DNA of 64,000 nt from Actinomycetota bacterium (GCA_016213665.1 JACQZX010000060.1:1-64000); one strand, 5' to 3'; shown: positions 27,935 through 36,845, counted from the stretch's first letter. Made by a program: numbers and translations. The notes: generated by a model from the sequence alone, not told the origin.

Positions 27935-27944
27935 GAGTTGCCGT

Positions 27945-28628
27945 TCACAGACCCAGGTAACCCTGTTCGCGGGCGCGTGCCAGCGCGGCTTGCTTGGCAC
28001 CGACGGCATCGAGTGGACCATCGACCAGACCGGCGAATCCGATTGCTACTCGCGCTCCACCAATCGGCAGCAACGGCACGTCGATGGTGCCACCTGGCGC
28101 AAATCGAACCGCCGCGCCCGCCGGAATGCCGAGCCGCATGCCGTAGGCGGCGGCGCGATCGAACGAAAGGCGCGGGTTCACCTCGAAGAAGTGGAAGTGA
28201 GAGGTGATACTGATCGGCACCTCGCTGGTATTGGTCACCGACAGCGTGATCATGCCCGTCGGCGTGATCGGCTGATGTGGGGCCGCGAGCACAGCGCCGG
28301 GGGCGTCGTCGCCCATGCCCACCGCTTGCCCGAACGGGTCGCGCACCACCACCATCCGTGTGCCATCGTCGAACACTGCCTCGACCTTTACCTCGCGAAC
28401 GATGTCGGCGACGCCCGGAAGCACATCGGCGGCGGTGAGGACAGCGGCCCCGATAGCAGCCGCTTCCATAAGGCGCGCGCCGTCGCGAGCGGCCTCGCAG
28501 ACGGTGTCGGCGATCAGCGCGGTGGCCTCGGGGACGTTCAGCCGCAGACCCCTTTTTCGCCTTGTGCGCGCCAGTTCGGCGGCTGTAAAGATCAGCAGGC
28601 GATCCCGATCGGTCGGAGTCAAGCGCAC
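27945..28628 (-). CDS. ureAB: fused urease gamma-beta subunit
   Basis: Structural urease subunit of about 227 aa. The N-terminal ~100 residues are gamma-like (LTPTDRDRLLIFTAAELA, LNVPEATALIAD); the rest is beta-like (ITSHFHFFEVNPRLSFDR, LGIPAGAAVRF). Gamma-beta fusions occur in Helicobacter and some other bacteria. GTG 28628 is the most likely start; the open frame continues upstream without homology. It is the first gene of the ureAB-ureC-aguA operon, divergent from the WS/DGAT gene over 66 bp. Confidence 0.87.
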   Translation of the reverse strand: MRLTPTDRDRLLIFTAAELARTRRKRGLRLNVPEATALIADTVCEAARDGARLMEAAAIGAAVLTAADVLPGVADIVREVKVEAVFDDGTRMVVVRDPFGQAVGMGDDAPGAVLAAPHQPITPTGMITLSVTNTSEVPISITSHFHFFEVNPRLSFDRAAAYGMRLGIPAGAAVRFAPGGTIDVPLLPIGGARVAIGFAGLVDGPLDAVGAKQAALARAREQGYLGL

Positions 28629-28694
28629 GAGGCGAGAGGCTAAACCACGATCGGGTACGGTCCCAGCCGAAGGGCTGCAGAACGCGGAGGTGTC

Positions 28695-30161
28695 ATGAAG
28701 CAACTCACTGGGCTCGATGCCAGTTTCCTGTATATGGAAACGGCAACAACGTTCGGCCACGTCAGTGGCCTCGGCATCTACCAGCGGCCGACGCCCGACT
28801 TCGATCCGTTGCGTGCCGCTCACGAACGCTTCGGCGCCCTGGTCGGCCACGCAGAGCCGATGCGTCGACGGTTGGTGGAAGTTCCGTTGAAACTCGACCA
28901 TCCCTACTGGGTCGACGATCCGAACTTCGATCTCGACTATCACGTGCGCCACATCGGTCTCGCGCCGCCGGGCAGCAGCGATCAACTCGCGGACGCGGTG
29001 GCGCGTTTGGTGGGTAGACCGATGGATCGCAGTCGGCCGCTGTGGGAGGTGTACGTCATCGAGGGACTCGCCGACAACCGCTGGGCGATGCTCACCAAGA
29101 CGCACCACGCAACGATCGATGGTGCTGCCGGCGTGATCCTGCTCAACATGCTGCTCGACACCGACCCAAACGCTCCGGTGCCCGAAACGATCGAGTGGAT
29201 CGGCGAGCAACCACCGAGCCAGGCCACACTTCTACAACAGACGTTGCAGAAGATCGCCAGCAACCCGCTGCGCGGAATGCGGGTGCAGTTGAAGCTGGTG
29301 CGCGACTTCGCCGACGCAATGGGGATCACCAGTGTCAGTCGCATGGCGTCAGGCGCACGCGACATCATCAAGAGTATTGCCGGCCAGCCGTCGACCCAGC
29401 ACACAGACAACGAGCGGCGAGTTCAGCTACCAATCTCGTCGGCACCGGACACCCCATGGAACAAGACGATCACCGCCCACCGGCGATTCGCGATGCGCAG
29501 CGCAGCCTTGGACGACATCAAGGCGCTGAAGAACGCCACCGGTGGAACCGTCAACGATGTAGTCATGGCGATATGCGCCGGGGCGCTGCGGCAATACCTG
29601 ATCGAGCTCGACGCGCTGCCGGAGAAACCGCTGCGCGCGATGGTGCCTGTTTCGATACGCACCGGCGACGAGACCGATCCGTGGACGAACCGGGTCTCGA
29701 GCATCGTCGCCGACCTGCCCACCAACTGCGCCGATCCACTCGAACGCGTCGCAAAGTGCAAAGAGGCGATGGCCGCCGCCAAGCGCCAGTTCGAGCTGGT
29801 GCCCGCCAACGCGCTCAGCGATGTCGCACAGACATCATCGCCGGTGGTCGCCATGGCCGCGATGCGACTCGTTTCGCGCATGGCCGGACGCATCAACCTC
29901 CCCACCAACCTCACCATCTCCAACGTTCCTGGCCCACGACAGCCGCTGTACTTCGCCGGAGCACAGTTGGATTCGTATATTCCGGTGTCGATCGTTACCG
30001 ATGGCATGGGCTTGAACATCACAGTGCACAGCTATCTCGATCGCCTCGAGTTCGGAATCATCGCTGCTCGCGAGTTGGTGCCCGATGTCGGGCACCTCGC
30101 CGACCTGCACGTTGAGGAGATCGATCGGCTCAAAGCAGCAACCTCGCAAGGCACAACATGA
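28695..30161 (+). CDS. wax ester synthase/diacylglycerol acyltransferase
   Basis: Bifunctional WS/DGAT of 488 aa that esterifies acyl-CoA with diacylglycerol or fatty alcohols for storage lipid. The catalytic HHATIDG (HHxxxDG) is at about residue 137; the C-terminal DUF1298 part includes LTISNVPGPRQPLYFAGA. Shine-Dalgarno GGAGGT precedes ATG. It leads a short operon with an SRPBCC protein and an LLM oxidoreductase. Confidence 0.94.
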   Translation: MKQLTGLDASFLYMETATTFGHVSGLGIYQRPTPDFDPLRAAHERFGALVGHAEPMRRRLVEVPLKLDHPYWVDDPNFDLDYHVRHIGLAPPGSSDQLADAVARLVGRPMDRSRPLWEVYVIEGLADNRWAMLTKTHHATIDGAAGVILLNMLLDTDPNAPVPETIEWIGEQPPSQATLLQQTLQKIASNPLRGMRVQLKLVRDFADAMGITSVSRMASGARDIIKSIAGQPSTQHTDNERRVQLPISSAPDTPWNKTITAHRRFAMRSAALDDIKALKNATGGTVNDVVMAICAGALRQYLIELDALPEKPLRAMVPVSIRTGDETDPWTNRVSSIVADLPTNCADPLERVAKCKEAMAAAKRQFELVPANALSDVAQTSSPVVAMAAMRLVSRMAGRINLPTNLTISNVPGPRQPLYFAGAQLDSYIPVSIVTDGMGLNITVHSYLDRLEFGIIAARELVPDVGHLADLHVEEIDRLKAATSQGTT

Positions 30162-30174
30162 AAGAGACAACGAG

Positions 30175-30624
30175 ATGATCACAGGCACCGCCACGATTAC
30201 AATCGATCGACCGCCACAACAGGTGTGGGCGGCCATCACCGACATCACGCGTATGGGTGATTGGAGCCCAGAGTGCATCGCCGCTCGTTGGGCAGGTGGT
30301 GCCACCGGCGCGGCACTAGGCGCGAAGTTCGAAGGCGACAACGAGGTGCGCATCGCAGGACGGGTGGCCAAGCGTTGGACGACTACATCGACCATCACCG
30401 CGTGCACCCCGACCACCCGCTTCGAGTTCAACGTCGAGGGTTACACAACATGGAGCTACGACCTGCAGCCCGTCGACGGTGGCACACGCGTCACCGAGAA
30501 GTTCCAGTATGAATCCAAGGGTTTCAAGGGCTTCGTCTACAGGCGGGTGCTGTTGCGCCAGCGGATGATGAGGAAGGGGATGCAGCGCACACTGGCACGA
30601 GTCAAGGCGGCGCTCGAGCAATGA
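30175..30624 (+). CDS. SRPBCC (polyketide cyclase/START-like) family protein
   Basis: A 149-aa helix-grip protein: TATITIDRPPQQVWAAITD at the start, GDWSPEC, and TRVTEKFQYES near the middle-to-end. It forms a hydrophobic ligand cavity; the ligand is unknown. Its stop overlaps the next ATG by 4 nt (ATGA). Lipid association is suggested by the upstream WS/DGAT gene. Confidence 0.85.
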   Translation: MITGTATITIDRPPQQVWAAITDITRMGDWSPECIAARWAGGATGAALGAKFEGDNEVRIAGRVAKRWTTTSTITACTPTTRFEFNVEGYTTWSYDLQPVDGGTRVTEKFQYESKGFKGFVYRRVLLRQRMMRKGMQRTLARVKAALEQ

Positions 30625-31502
30625 CAGGCAAGATCAAGTTCGGATGGTTGTCACCGGTGATCGGTAACAGGTGGAGCGACCAGCAACCGATTGTCGTGTA
30701 CCAGGACGAGAACATCCTGCCGACAGCATTGCCGCACTTCGATTCGCTTTGGATCGCCGACCACTTCTACGGATTCGACGCCAAGACCGACCCGTTCATG
30801 GAGGCATGGACAACCCTCACCTGGCTCGCGGCCAAGTATCCCGACGTGAAGTTGTGTCACCACGTGCTAGGGCACGGCTACCGACCGCCGGCCCTGACCG
30901 CCAAGATGGCCGCCACGCTGCAGGCCTTGTCCGGTGGCCGATTCACGCTCGGCATCGGCGCAGGCTGGCGAGCAGACGAGTACCAGTCCTACGGATACGA
31001 GTTTCCATCGACGAAGGTGCGCTTCGAGCAGCTGGAGGAGGTGATCGCGATTTGTCGACTGATGTGGACACAGCCGGAACCGTCGTTTCACGGGCGCCAC
31101 TTTCACATTGAAGGCGCCTCGGCACCACCGCTTCCCAATCCAGTGCCGCGAATCTGCATCGGCAGTTCCGGAGAGAAGATCGGTTTGCCGCTCGTCGGCC
31201 GACTCGCCGATATGTGGAACGGTTCGTTCCGCGATGACGAGGTGTGGAAGCGGCGGCTCGCCCTCGTGCGGGCCTCGGCAGAGAAGGCTGGCCGCAACCC
31301 CGCAGACATCGAAGTGTCCACCACGATCGAGAGCGCGTTGCCGGAGTCGGACGTCGACAGCGAACAGTGGGTCACTCGCTTACAACACATGGTCGACCTC
31401 GGCGTTCAGCATTTCGTGTGCGATTTCGGTCACCCGAGATCGCTTGAGCCAATTCACCGGTTCGTCGAGCAGGTCATGCCCGCGGTGTACGCTCCGCGCT
31501 GA
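30621..31502 (+). CDS. LLM class (F420-dependent type) oxidoreductase
   Basis: Luciferase-like TIM-barrel oxidoreductase of 293 aa: SLWIADHFYG, LSGGRFTLGIGAGW, and a C-terminal PRICIGSSGE region. In Actinobacteria this subfamily usually uses F420, sometimes FMN. The substrate is unknown. It is translationally coupled to the SRPBCC gene. Confidence 0.88.
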   Translation: MTGKIKFGWLSPVIGNRWSDQQPIVVYQDENILPTALPHFDSLWIADHFYGFDAKTDPFMEAWTTLTWLAAKYPDVKLCHHVLGHGYRPPALTAKMAATLQALSGGRFTLGIGAGWRADEYQSYGYEFPSTKVRFEQLEEVIAICRLMWTQPEPSFHGRHFHIEGASAPPLPNPVPRICIGSSGEKIGLPLVGRLADMWNGSFRDDEVWKRRLALVRASAEKAGRNPADIEVSTTIESALPESDVDSEQWVTRLQHMVDLGVQHFVCDFGHPRSLEPIHRFVEQVMPAVYAPR

Positions 31503-31540
31503 TCGGTCACCCCCGTCCGATCGTTCGAAGGGAAAACGAA

Positions 31541-32122
31541 ATGGATTATCCAGCGAAACTCGAAGTCGATACCCCAGCCAAACTTGCCAACTGGCGCCCA
31601 CTCGTGCAGTGGATTCTCGCGATCCCACACTTGATCATCAGCAACGTCCTCAATACCGTGGCCGAAGTCTGTGCCCTGATCTCGTGGTTCGCGATTCTGT
31701 TCACCGGTCGCATGCCCGAGGGATTGGCCGGCATGATCCGCATGTCGGCGCGCTATCAATCACGCGCGGTTGCGTTTGCCGGTTTTCTTCACGATCAGTA
31801 CCCGCCTTTCGAGTTCTCCTCCGCGAACGCCGACCCAGGAGGAACACCGGTGCGAGTCGACTTCCAGCCGGCCCCGCAGGAGCGCAATCGCCTGACCTGT
31901 GCGTTGCGGATCCTGTGGCTCATTCCGGCAGCGCTGTTCACAATCCTGATCATGCTGGTTGGTGTGATCTGCTGGTTCATCGCCTTCTTCGCCGTGCTGT
32001 TCACCGGCAAGTGGCCGGCAGCACTGCACGGCTGGGTGATGAAAGGCATGCGCGCCGGATTGCGCCTCAACGCCTACGCCTTCCTGCTTACCGACACTTA
32101 CCCGCCGTTCGCCACTGGCTGA
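31541..32122 (+). CDS. DUF4389 domain membrane protein
   Basis: A 193-aa protein with two similar halves, each having paired membrane helices followed by an aromatic/Gly segment: WFAILFTGRMPEGLAGM and FFAVLFTGKWPAALHGWV. The internal repeat and the YPPF motifs (QYPPFEF, TYPPFATG) are typical of DUF4389. Function unknown. AAGGGA lies 11 nt before ATG. The stop codon lies in a three-copy 21-nt tandem repeat. Confidence 0.85.
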   Translation: MDYPAKLEVDTPAKLANWRPLVQWILAIPHLIISNVLNTVAEVCALISWFAILFTGRMPEGLAGMIRMSARYQSRAVAFAGFLHDQYPPFEFSSANADPGGTPVRVDFQPAPQERNRLTCALRILWLIPAALFTILIMLVGVICWFIAFFAVLFTGKWPAALHGWVMKGMRAGLRLNAYAFLLTDTYPPFATG

Positions 32123-32165
32123 TTGCCGTTCGCCACCGGCTGATTGCCGTTCGCCACCGGCTGAT
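32105..32165 (+). repeat. 21-nt tandem repeat carrying three in-frame UGA stops
   Basis: Near-identical units start at 32105, 32126 and 32147 (unit CCGTTCGCCACCGGCTGATTG; the first unit has one substitution and the third ends early). The period is 21 nt, so GGC TGA recurs in the same frame at 32120, 32141 and 32162. The last codons of the DUF4389 gene lie in the first unit. It looks like recent slippage duplication. Confidence 0.85.
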
Positions 32166-32171
32166 GAAGAA

Positions 32172-32978
32172 TCAGGCGGTGAATGCCTGACGTAGCAGCG
32201 CTGCGTCAGGCATCGAACCGGCGGCGAGAGAGCCAGCCGACAAGACCTCGCGGGCGGCCGCGACCACCGCGCCATGAGCAATTCGTGCCAGTGCGCTGCC
32301 CAGCGACACGCGGCGAACGCCGATGGCGGCCAACTGCGCGACCGTTGGTCCGCCGGGAAGCAGCAGCACGTTGAGCGGCGCTTGCACAGCTTCGACGACC
32401 TTGTTGATGTCCGCCAGATCGACGAGACCGGGCGCGTAGAGCACGGGCGCGCCGGCATCGCGATAGGCGCAGAGCCGACGGATGGTGTCGTCGAGGTCGT
32501 TGATGCCGTGCAGGTGGTTCTCGCAACGCGCGGTAAGCACGACGTGCTGCGCCGCCGCCGCTTCGGCCGCCGCGCCCACGCGCGCAACCGCGATTTCAAG
32601 ATCGTCGATGCCTTGCGTTGCCGGATCCCAGTCCTCGATACTGCATCCCGCGGCACCGCGTTCGGCGAGGGCGGAAACCGTCGCGGCGACACCGGCCGGA
32701 TCGTCGGCGAAGCAGCGTTCGGAGTCGACGTTCAATGGCACCGTCACGGCCGCCGCGATCAGGGAGACGTGATCCAACAATTCGTCGCGCGAGACGCGCA
32801 TATCCGGCCGACCAAGCGTGCCCGCGAAACCGGCGCTCGTCGTGGCGAGCGCCTGAAAGCCGAGTGCTTCGAGAAGCCGCGCGCTGCCGACGTCGTAAGG
32901 GTTTGGAAGCACGAACGTGCCCGCTTCATGTAGCTCAAGGAAACGCTCGCGGAGTCTCTCAAGTCTGTCGAGCTCCAT
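32172..32978 (-). CDS. isocitrate lyase/phosphoenolpyruvate mutase family protein
   Basis: TIM-barrel enzyme of 268 aa in the PEP mutase/ICL superfamily: LPNPYDVGSARLLEALGF, TTSAGFAGTLG, SIEDWD, LTARCENHL. These proteins make or break C-C or C-P bonds in 2-oxoacids; many homologues with this pattern are of unknown substrate. The start follows the usual family N-terminus (LRERFLELH). Convergent with the DUF4389 gene. Confidence 0.87.
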   Translation of the reverse strand: MELDRLERLRERFLELHEAGTFVLPNPYDVGSARLLEALGFQALATTSAGFAGTLGRPDMRVSRDELLDHVSLIAAAVTVPLNVDSERCFADDPAGVAATVSALAERGAAGCSIEDWDPATQGIDDLEIAVARVGAAAEAAAAQHVVLTARCENHLHGINDLDDTIRRLCAYRDAGAPVLYAPGLVDLADINKVVEAVQAPLNVLLLPGGPTVAQLAAIGVRRVSLGSALARIAHGAVVAAAREVLSAGSLAAGSMPDAALLRQAFTA

Positions 32979-33047
32979 GAGCTTTCACGTTAGAACATCG
33001 CTGTCTGCTGCCTGCTGTCGTCGAACCCTCCGACGATCCGCGACGGG

Positions 33048-33788
33048 TCAGTAGAGAGCAGAGATGTCGTTCACCAAAGCGAACAACCCGACAACGGCGA
33101 CGAGGAGCCACACTCCGCGGACCGCCCAGGCAAGTCCTCGAACGTTGCGGACTTCGGCGGCGAAGTCGACGTCGCGAGCAAGCGACCAGAAACCAATGAT
33201 CACCAGCCCGAAGCTGAGCGGCAGCAATGACATTGGGAAACAAACGAGCACGATCAACGGCAGCACCCAGCGCGTCCTGCCGCGAGCCGTCCATGAGTCT
33301 GGTCGACCCACCGCATCTACGACCGCCCCGATCGCCGCGCCGAACACGGCGGGCAACGCGACGAACAGACCAATCGCCAACCAAGTCGGCTTCAGAACTG
33401 TGAAGTCGATCCCGTCGGCATGAATCAGCATCGAGCCGACCACCGCCCCAGCAGCCAGGCCCGTTGTGAGCCGGTGCAACCAGATCGGGCCGATCAACCA
33501 GGGGGCGACAAGACGGTAAACGCCGACTCCGATGATGCCGACGAAAGCGCCCAGAATCGCCAGGGTGTACGTGCCCTCCAAGGTGACCCGGCCGATGGTG
33601 AAGTCGTCATCACTCTGGAGACCAATGACCGAGTCGGGTGAAGTGAGCCGCAGTAGCAGCATCGCCAGCCGGCTACCAATGCCAACGATCAGCACCCCTG
33701 TCGGTATGCCGGCGACGATCAGTATGCGCATGCGTTCCAGCACGCAGTCGCGCCAATCGCTATTGGGTGGAGTTACGGTGACATCCAT
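33048..33788 (-). CDS. hypothetical polytopic membrane protein
   Basis: A 246-aa protein with about six hydrophobic segments: near residues 22-45, 75-95, 110-125, 135-160, 170-195 and 225-243. No family recognised. Acidic-rich loop QSDDDFTIGRVT follows the first helix. It is divergent from the GrdB-like selenoprotein across 23 bp, so the two promoters must overlap the coding starts. The 69 bp between it and the PEP-mutase gene hold nothing obvious. Confidence 0.75.
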   Translation of the reverse strand: MDVTVTPPNSDWRDCVLERMRILIVAGIPTGVLIVGIGSRLAMLLLRLTSPDSVIGLQSDDDFTIGRVTLEGTYTLAILGAFVGIIGVGVYRLVAPWLIGPIWLHRLTTGLAAGAVVGSMLIHADGIDFTVLKPTWLAIGLFVALPAVFGAAIGAVVDAVGRPDSWTARGRTRWVLPLIVLVCFPMSLLPLSFGLVIIGFWSLARDVDFAAEVRNVRGLAWAVRGVWLLVAVVGLFALVNDISALY

Positions 33789-33811
33789 CGCTGTGAGATT
33801 AGGCTCTGCGA

Positions 33812-34966
33812 GTGAACGGCGACCAGGTCATGCGGGCTCACTCGGCCACGCTTCCGGCACCAACCTTCTCGAACCCTGCCTGGGTCACACCGAAACCGCT
33901 CGCACAGGCGAAGGTGGCCATCGTCACTTCCGCGGCGTTGTACGCCGTGGGCGACGAATCGTTCTCGGCCACCGACACCGGTTACCGATTGATTGGTAGT
34001 GAGCGCCGCGATCTGATCATGGGGCACTGGAGTCCGAACTTCGATCACACCGGCATCAAGATCGACCTCAATGTTGTTTACCCGATCGATCGGCTGGAGG
34101 AGTTGGTGCAACGGGGCATCATCGGGTCGGTGGCACCTCGTCACGTCTCCTTCGCCGGTAACCAGCCCGACGATCTCGCCACCGTCAGGCTTGACACCGG
34201 GCCGGCGGCTGCCGATGAGCTTCGACAGGACGGCGTCGATGTTGTGATTCTCACACCCGTTTGACCGCTGTGCACGCGCACCGTGTGTGTGCTCGCCCAT
34301 GTCTTCGAGGCTGCCGGTATCGCCACCATCGTGCTCTCATCGATCCGCGAGATGACCGCCAAGGTGGCACCACCGCGGGCGCTGCACTGCGAATTTCCAC
34401 TTGGCCGTCCACTCGGACGACCCAACGATGCCGCATTTCAACATGATGTGCTCGCCCGCGCGTTTGCGTTACTCGACGCGCAATCCGGCCCGGTGCGCGT
34501 CGAGCACCCCGAGGTGATCGAGGCCGATGAACAACCCGTCGCGTGCGCGCTGCCTGCACGGTTCGACCCCAACCTGCCGCCAGCGGTCGAGGAAGCTCGC
34601 GGTCTGCGCAAGGCTTACGACCGCGCCCTCGCCCGCCGCGGCGTCAGTTCGGTCGGTCGCGCGATCACTGCCGATGAAGTACCCGACGCGCTGCGCGTGC
34701 TCGACGCGATTGTCAACGGCGACGACTGGGCGACCGCGGGAATCCCAGGCGGCAACACAGTCGCCTTGTGCCACGACATCCGCACCTACTACGAGGAGGC
34801 GGCGCTGGAGCTGGTGGACGGGCCGCCACCGGGTGGGCGAGCGATGGAGGACTGGTTCTTCGAACGGACCGAGGCAGGTGCCACCGTGTTGGCGGCCCGC
34901 GCCGCCATCCGCGAGTCCGGCGCCAAGTTTCCGATCTGGTTCTACATGACACCGGGCCAACGCTGA
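33812..34966 (+). CDS. GrdB/PrdB-like selenoprotein with in-frame UGA (Sec151)
   Basis: One 384-aa protein interrupted by an in-frame TGA at 34262-34264. The upstream part (to VVILTPV) and downstream part (PLCTRTVC onward) are in the same frame and together match the glycine/sarcosine/betaine/D-proline reductase selenoprotein B family. UGA falls exactly at the family's redox UxxC position (U-P-L-C). A C-terminal IPGGNTVALCHDI and WFYMTPGQR are also family-like. No other Grd or Prd subunits are nearby, so its substrate is unknown. GTG 33812 is used; ATG 33830 is an alternative start. Gene finders will split it in two. Confidence 0.85.
34272..34292 (+). promoter_or_regulatory. Candidate bacterial SECIS hairpin in the GrdB-like gene
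   Basis: Bases 34272-34280 can pair with 34284-34292 (9 bp, two G-U pairs) around a CCG loop starting 17 nt after the UGA. The distance fits bacterial SECIS rules, and G34283 lies in the loop. It is a less perfect match than the glutathione peroxidase element. Confidence 0.5.
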
Positions 34967-34979
34967 CGCCGACGTAGCC

Positions 34980-35009
34980 CGGCTAGGACGATTCGGCTTT
35001 GTCCAGCCG
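34980..35009. terminator. Bidirectional hairpin between convergent genes
   Basis: CGGCT-A-GGAC (34980-34989) pairs with GTCCAGCCG (35001-35009), with one bulged A and an 11-nt loop. It lies between the ends of the selenoprotein and VOC genes. There is no long T-run, so strength is uncertain. Confidence 0.5.
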
Positions 35010-35011
35010 AG

Positions 35012-35446
35012 CTATTGCGCCGGTGGGGCGAAGATTTCGAGCTGGATGTTGTCTGGGTCACGAAAGACGAGCACGGATCCATACGGCTCGTCGGCGATGG
35101 GTGATTGGGTCAGCGGCTTGTCGGCGACCTCCGTCGGCGCAACGCCTTTCGCCGCCAGGTGTTGTTGCCACGTCACAAGGTCGGCGCGGTTAGGCACCAC
35201 GAAGCCGGCGTGGTCGAGCCCAGTAGTGGCTTCGTCAAAAGTGCGGGCGTCGTTTGCGTCGTGGTGATGCAGGACGAGCATCAGCCCGAAATCGTCGTCG
35301 GCGAGGACCTTTCCGATCCCACCCTCATGGGGAGCGTTCATCACGAAATGAATGTCGAACAGCTCCTCGTACCAACGCACACTGGTATTGACATCGGTAA
35401 CTGTGAGTGCAAGGTGGTGCAGTCGCGGGCGCGTAGGTACTGGCAT
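35012..35446 (-). CDS. VOC family (glyoxalase/dioxygenase-like) protein
   Basis: A 144-aa protein with paired beta-alpha-beta-beta-beta units: LHHLALTVTDVNTSVRWYEELF in the first half and LDHAGFVVPN in the second. Probable metal ligands are the early His, a His or Glu in mid-protein and the Glu in IQLEIFAPP. A lyase, isomerase, dioxygenase or resistance role is possible; the substrate is unknown. AGGAG precedes its start region (35447-35460). Confidence 0.87.
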   Translation of the reverse strand: MPVPTRPRLHHLALTVTDVNTSVRWYEELFDIHFVMNAPHEGGIGKVLADDDFGLMLVLHHHDANDARTFDEATTGLDHAGFVVPNRADLVTWQQHLAAKGVAPTEVADKPLTQSPIADEPYGSVLVFRDPDNIQLEIFAPPAQ

Positions 35447-35460
35447 GGTTAACTCCTCAT

Positions 35461-36198
35461 TCAGTCGGTTTGTTTCAGTGGGTCTTGCGTAAGTCGGTCG
35501 CGGTAGGCGCCGGCAAGCGCTTGCAAAGCACCGGCGCAGTCGCCGCTGAATGACGAGCCGTGCATTAGCGCCAGCGTGCGCGGAGCAAGCGCCGCCAGTT
35601 GCTCGATAGTCGACGGGGTAGTGGGCGCTAGCGAGGAGTAGGCGAAGATGTCCTCAGCATCGGAGGCGGCGCCGACGATGTCACCTTCGGTGATGGCTGG
35701 GCCGTCGCCGAGGTGCGTGAACAGGTCGCCGCATAGCAAGGTGCCCGTCGTCTCTTCGTACAACACCCGTGCCTCCCACGCATGTGGAACGTGGGGTGTC
35801 TCGATGTGGCGGACCCGCTTACTGCCGAGCTCAATTACGTCGCCGTCGGCAAGCGGCCGCGGCGGCCTGTCGGCCATCTCGCCGATAGACACCATGCATC
35901 CGAGGCCGCCGTGCGCGACCTGCGCGCTGGAGGCGACGGCGAGTAACTCATTCATCGATCCACACTCGTCGGACTCAACGTGACCGAAGGTGATCCACCG
36001 CAAGCGCTCGATAGGCACAATCCGCTCGATGGCTTCGCTGACGGCGGGGAACATCGAGCGGTGCCCGGTGTGGAAGAGAAGCGGCTCTTCATCATCAAGC
36101 AAGAACTGGTTGAAGGTGAACCCGGTCGGACCGATCTCGGGAACGAGCGTGGAAAGTCGGTAAATGCGCGGCGCAATTTCGTCGACCTTGGTGGTCAT
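35461..36198 (-). CDS. metallo-beta-lactamase fold protein, flavodiiron (ODP)-like
   Basis: About 245 aa. The metal motif reads HVESDECGSMNEL, i.e. the HxExD arrangement of flavodiiron proteins rather than HxHxDH. Later candidate ligands are His in HIETPHVPHAW, Asp in CGDLFTHLGDG and His in LALMHGSSF. No flavodoxin domain is fused. It may be an oxygen/NO-type diiron oxidoreductase domain or a hydrolase. ATG 36198 has GGGAG upstream and overlaps the TetR stop by 4 nt (ATGA). Confidence 0.8.
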   Translation of the reverse strand: MTTKVDEIAPRIYRLSTLVPEIGPTGFTFNQFLLDDEEPLLFHTGHRSMFPAVSEAIERIVPIERLRWITFGHVESDECGSMNELLAVASSAQVAHGGLGCMVSIGEMADRPPRPLADGDVIELGSKRVRHIETPHVPHAWEARVLYEETTGTLLCGDLFTHLGDGPAITEGDIVGAASDAEDIFAYSSLAPTTPSTIEQLAALAPRTLALMHGSSFSGDCAGALQALAGAYRDRLTQDPLKQTD

Positions 36199-36845
36199 GA
36201 GCGGACTCCCTTGGATGATGGTGTGGATGACTTGGGTATTCGTTTGGCCATTGTGAGCTGCGAGTGGCAGTGATTGATGAACATGGTCACGGCCTCTTCG
36301 ATCAAGTTGGTCCAGCGTTCGCCGCCAGGGTCGTTCGAGACTTGCTGGTCGACGAGGCCGGTCAGCAGCGCCGTCCACAGATCGAGATGCTTCGGCTCGG
36401 TGATGCCATTGAGTGCCAGCCGTTCCCGGGCTGCGTCGAGGGCGCGCACGGCTGGGGCGTAGGACTCGGCGGAGGGTTCGAACGCTGGAATCGTCCGCTG
36501 GAACAGCAACTGATACCGCGCGACGTCGCTCGTACAGAAGTCGACGAAGCGACGAACCGACGCAACGAGAATCGCGGCAGGTTCAATCGCGTCGAAGGGC
36601 TGGTTCATGCGTTCGGTGAATTCGGTGGCGGCACGACCGAACAGGGCGTCATAAATGGCATTCTTCGAGTCGAAGTACGCGTACACAGTCGGCGTGGTGA
36701 TCCCGGCCCGGGCCGCCAGGTCGCGCAACGACAAGGCAGCCAACCCTTGCTCGTGCACGAGCTCCCAGGCAGCGTCCACGATGGCGTTGCGCGCGGATTG
36801 CCGTCGTGCTTCTCTCCACCCGGAAGTGATCACTATTTTTGACAC
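36195..36845 (-). CDS. TetR family transcriptional regulator
   Basis: A 216-aa regulator. The N-terminal HTH is clear: IVDAAWELVHEQGLAALSLR followed by AGITTPTVYAYFDSK. The C-terminal half is a helical ligand-binding domain. It is coupled to the metallo-beta-lactamase-fold gene and divergent from the sulfatase; a TTGACA-like -35 element lies at 36839-36844. It probably controls one or both flanking transcripts. Confidence 0.9.
   Translation of the reverse strand: MSKIVITSGWREARRQSARNAIVDAAWELVHEQGLAALSLRDLAARAGITTPTVYAYFDSKNAIYDALFGRAATEFTERMNQPFDAIEPAAILVASVRRFVDFCTSDVARYQLLFQRTIPAFEPSAESYAPAVRALDAARERLALNGITEPKHLDLWTALLTGLVDQQVSNDPGGERWTNLIEEAVTMFINHCHSQLTMAKRIPKSSTPSSKGVRS

Noticed and set aside
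32105-32165. 21-nt repeats as a CRISPR or small-RNA array
   Set aside because: The units are directly adjacent without spacers and include the end of a coding sequence. They are slippage-type tandem repeats; no cas genes are present.
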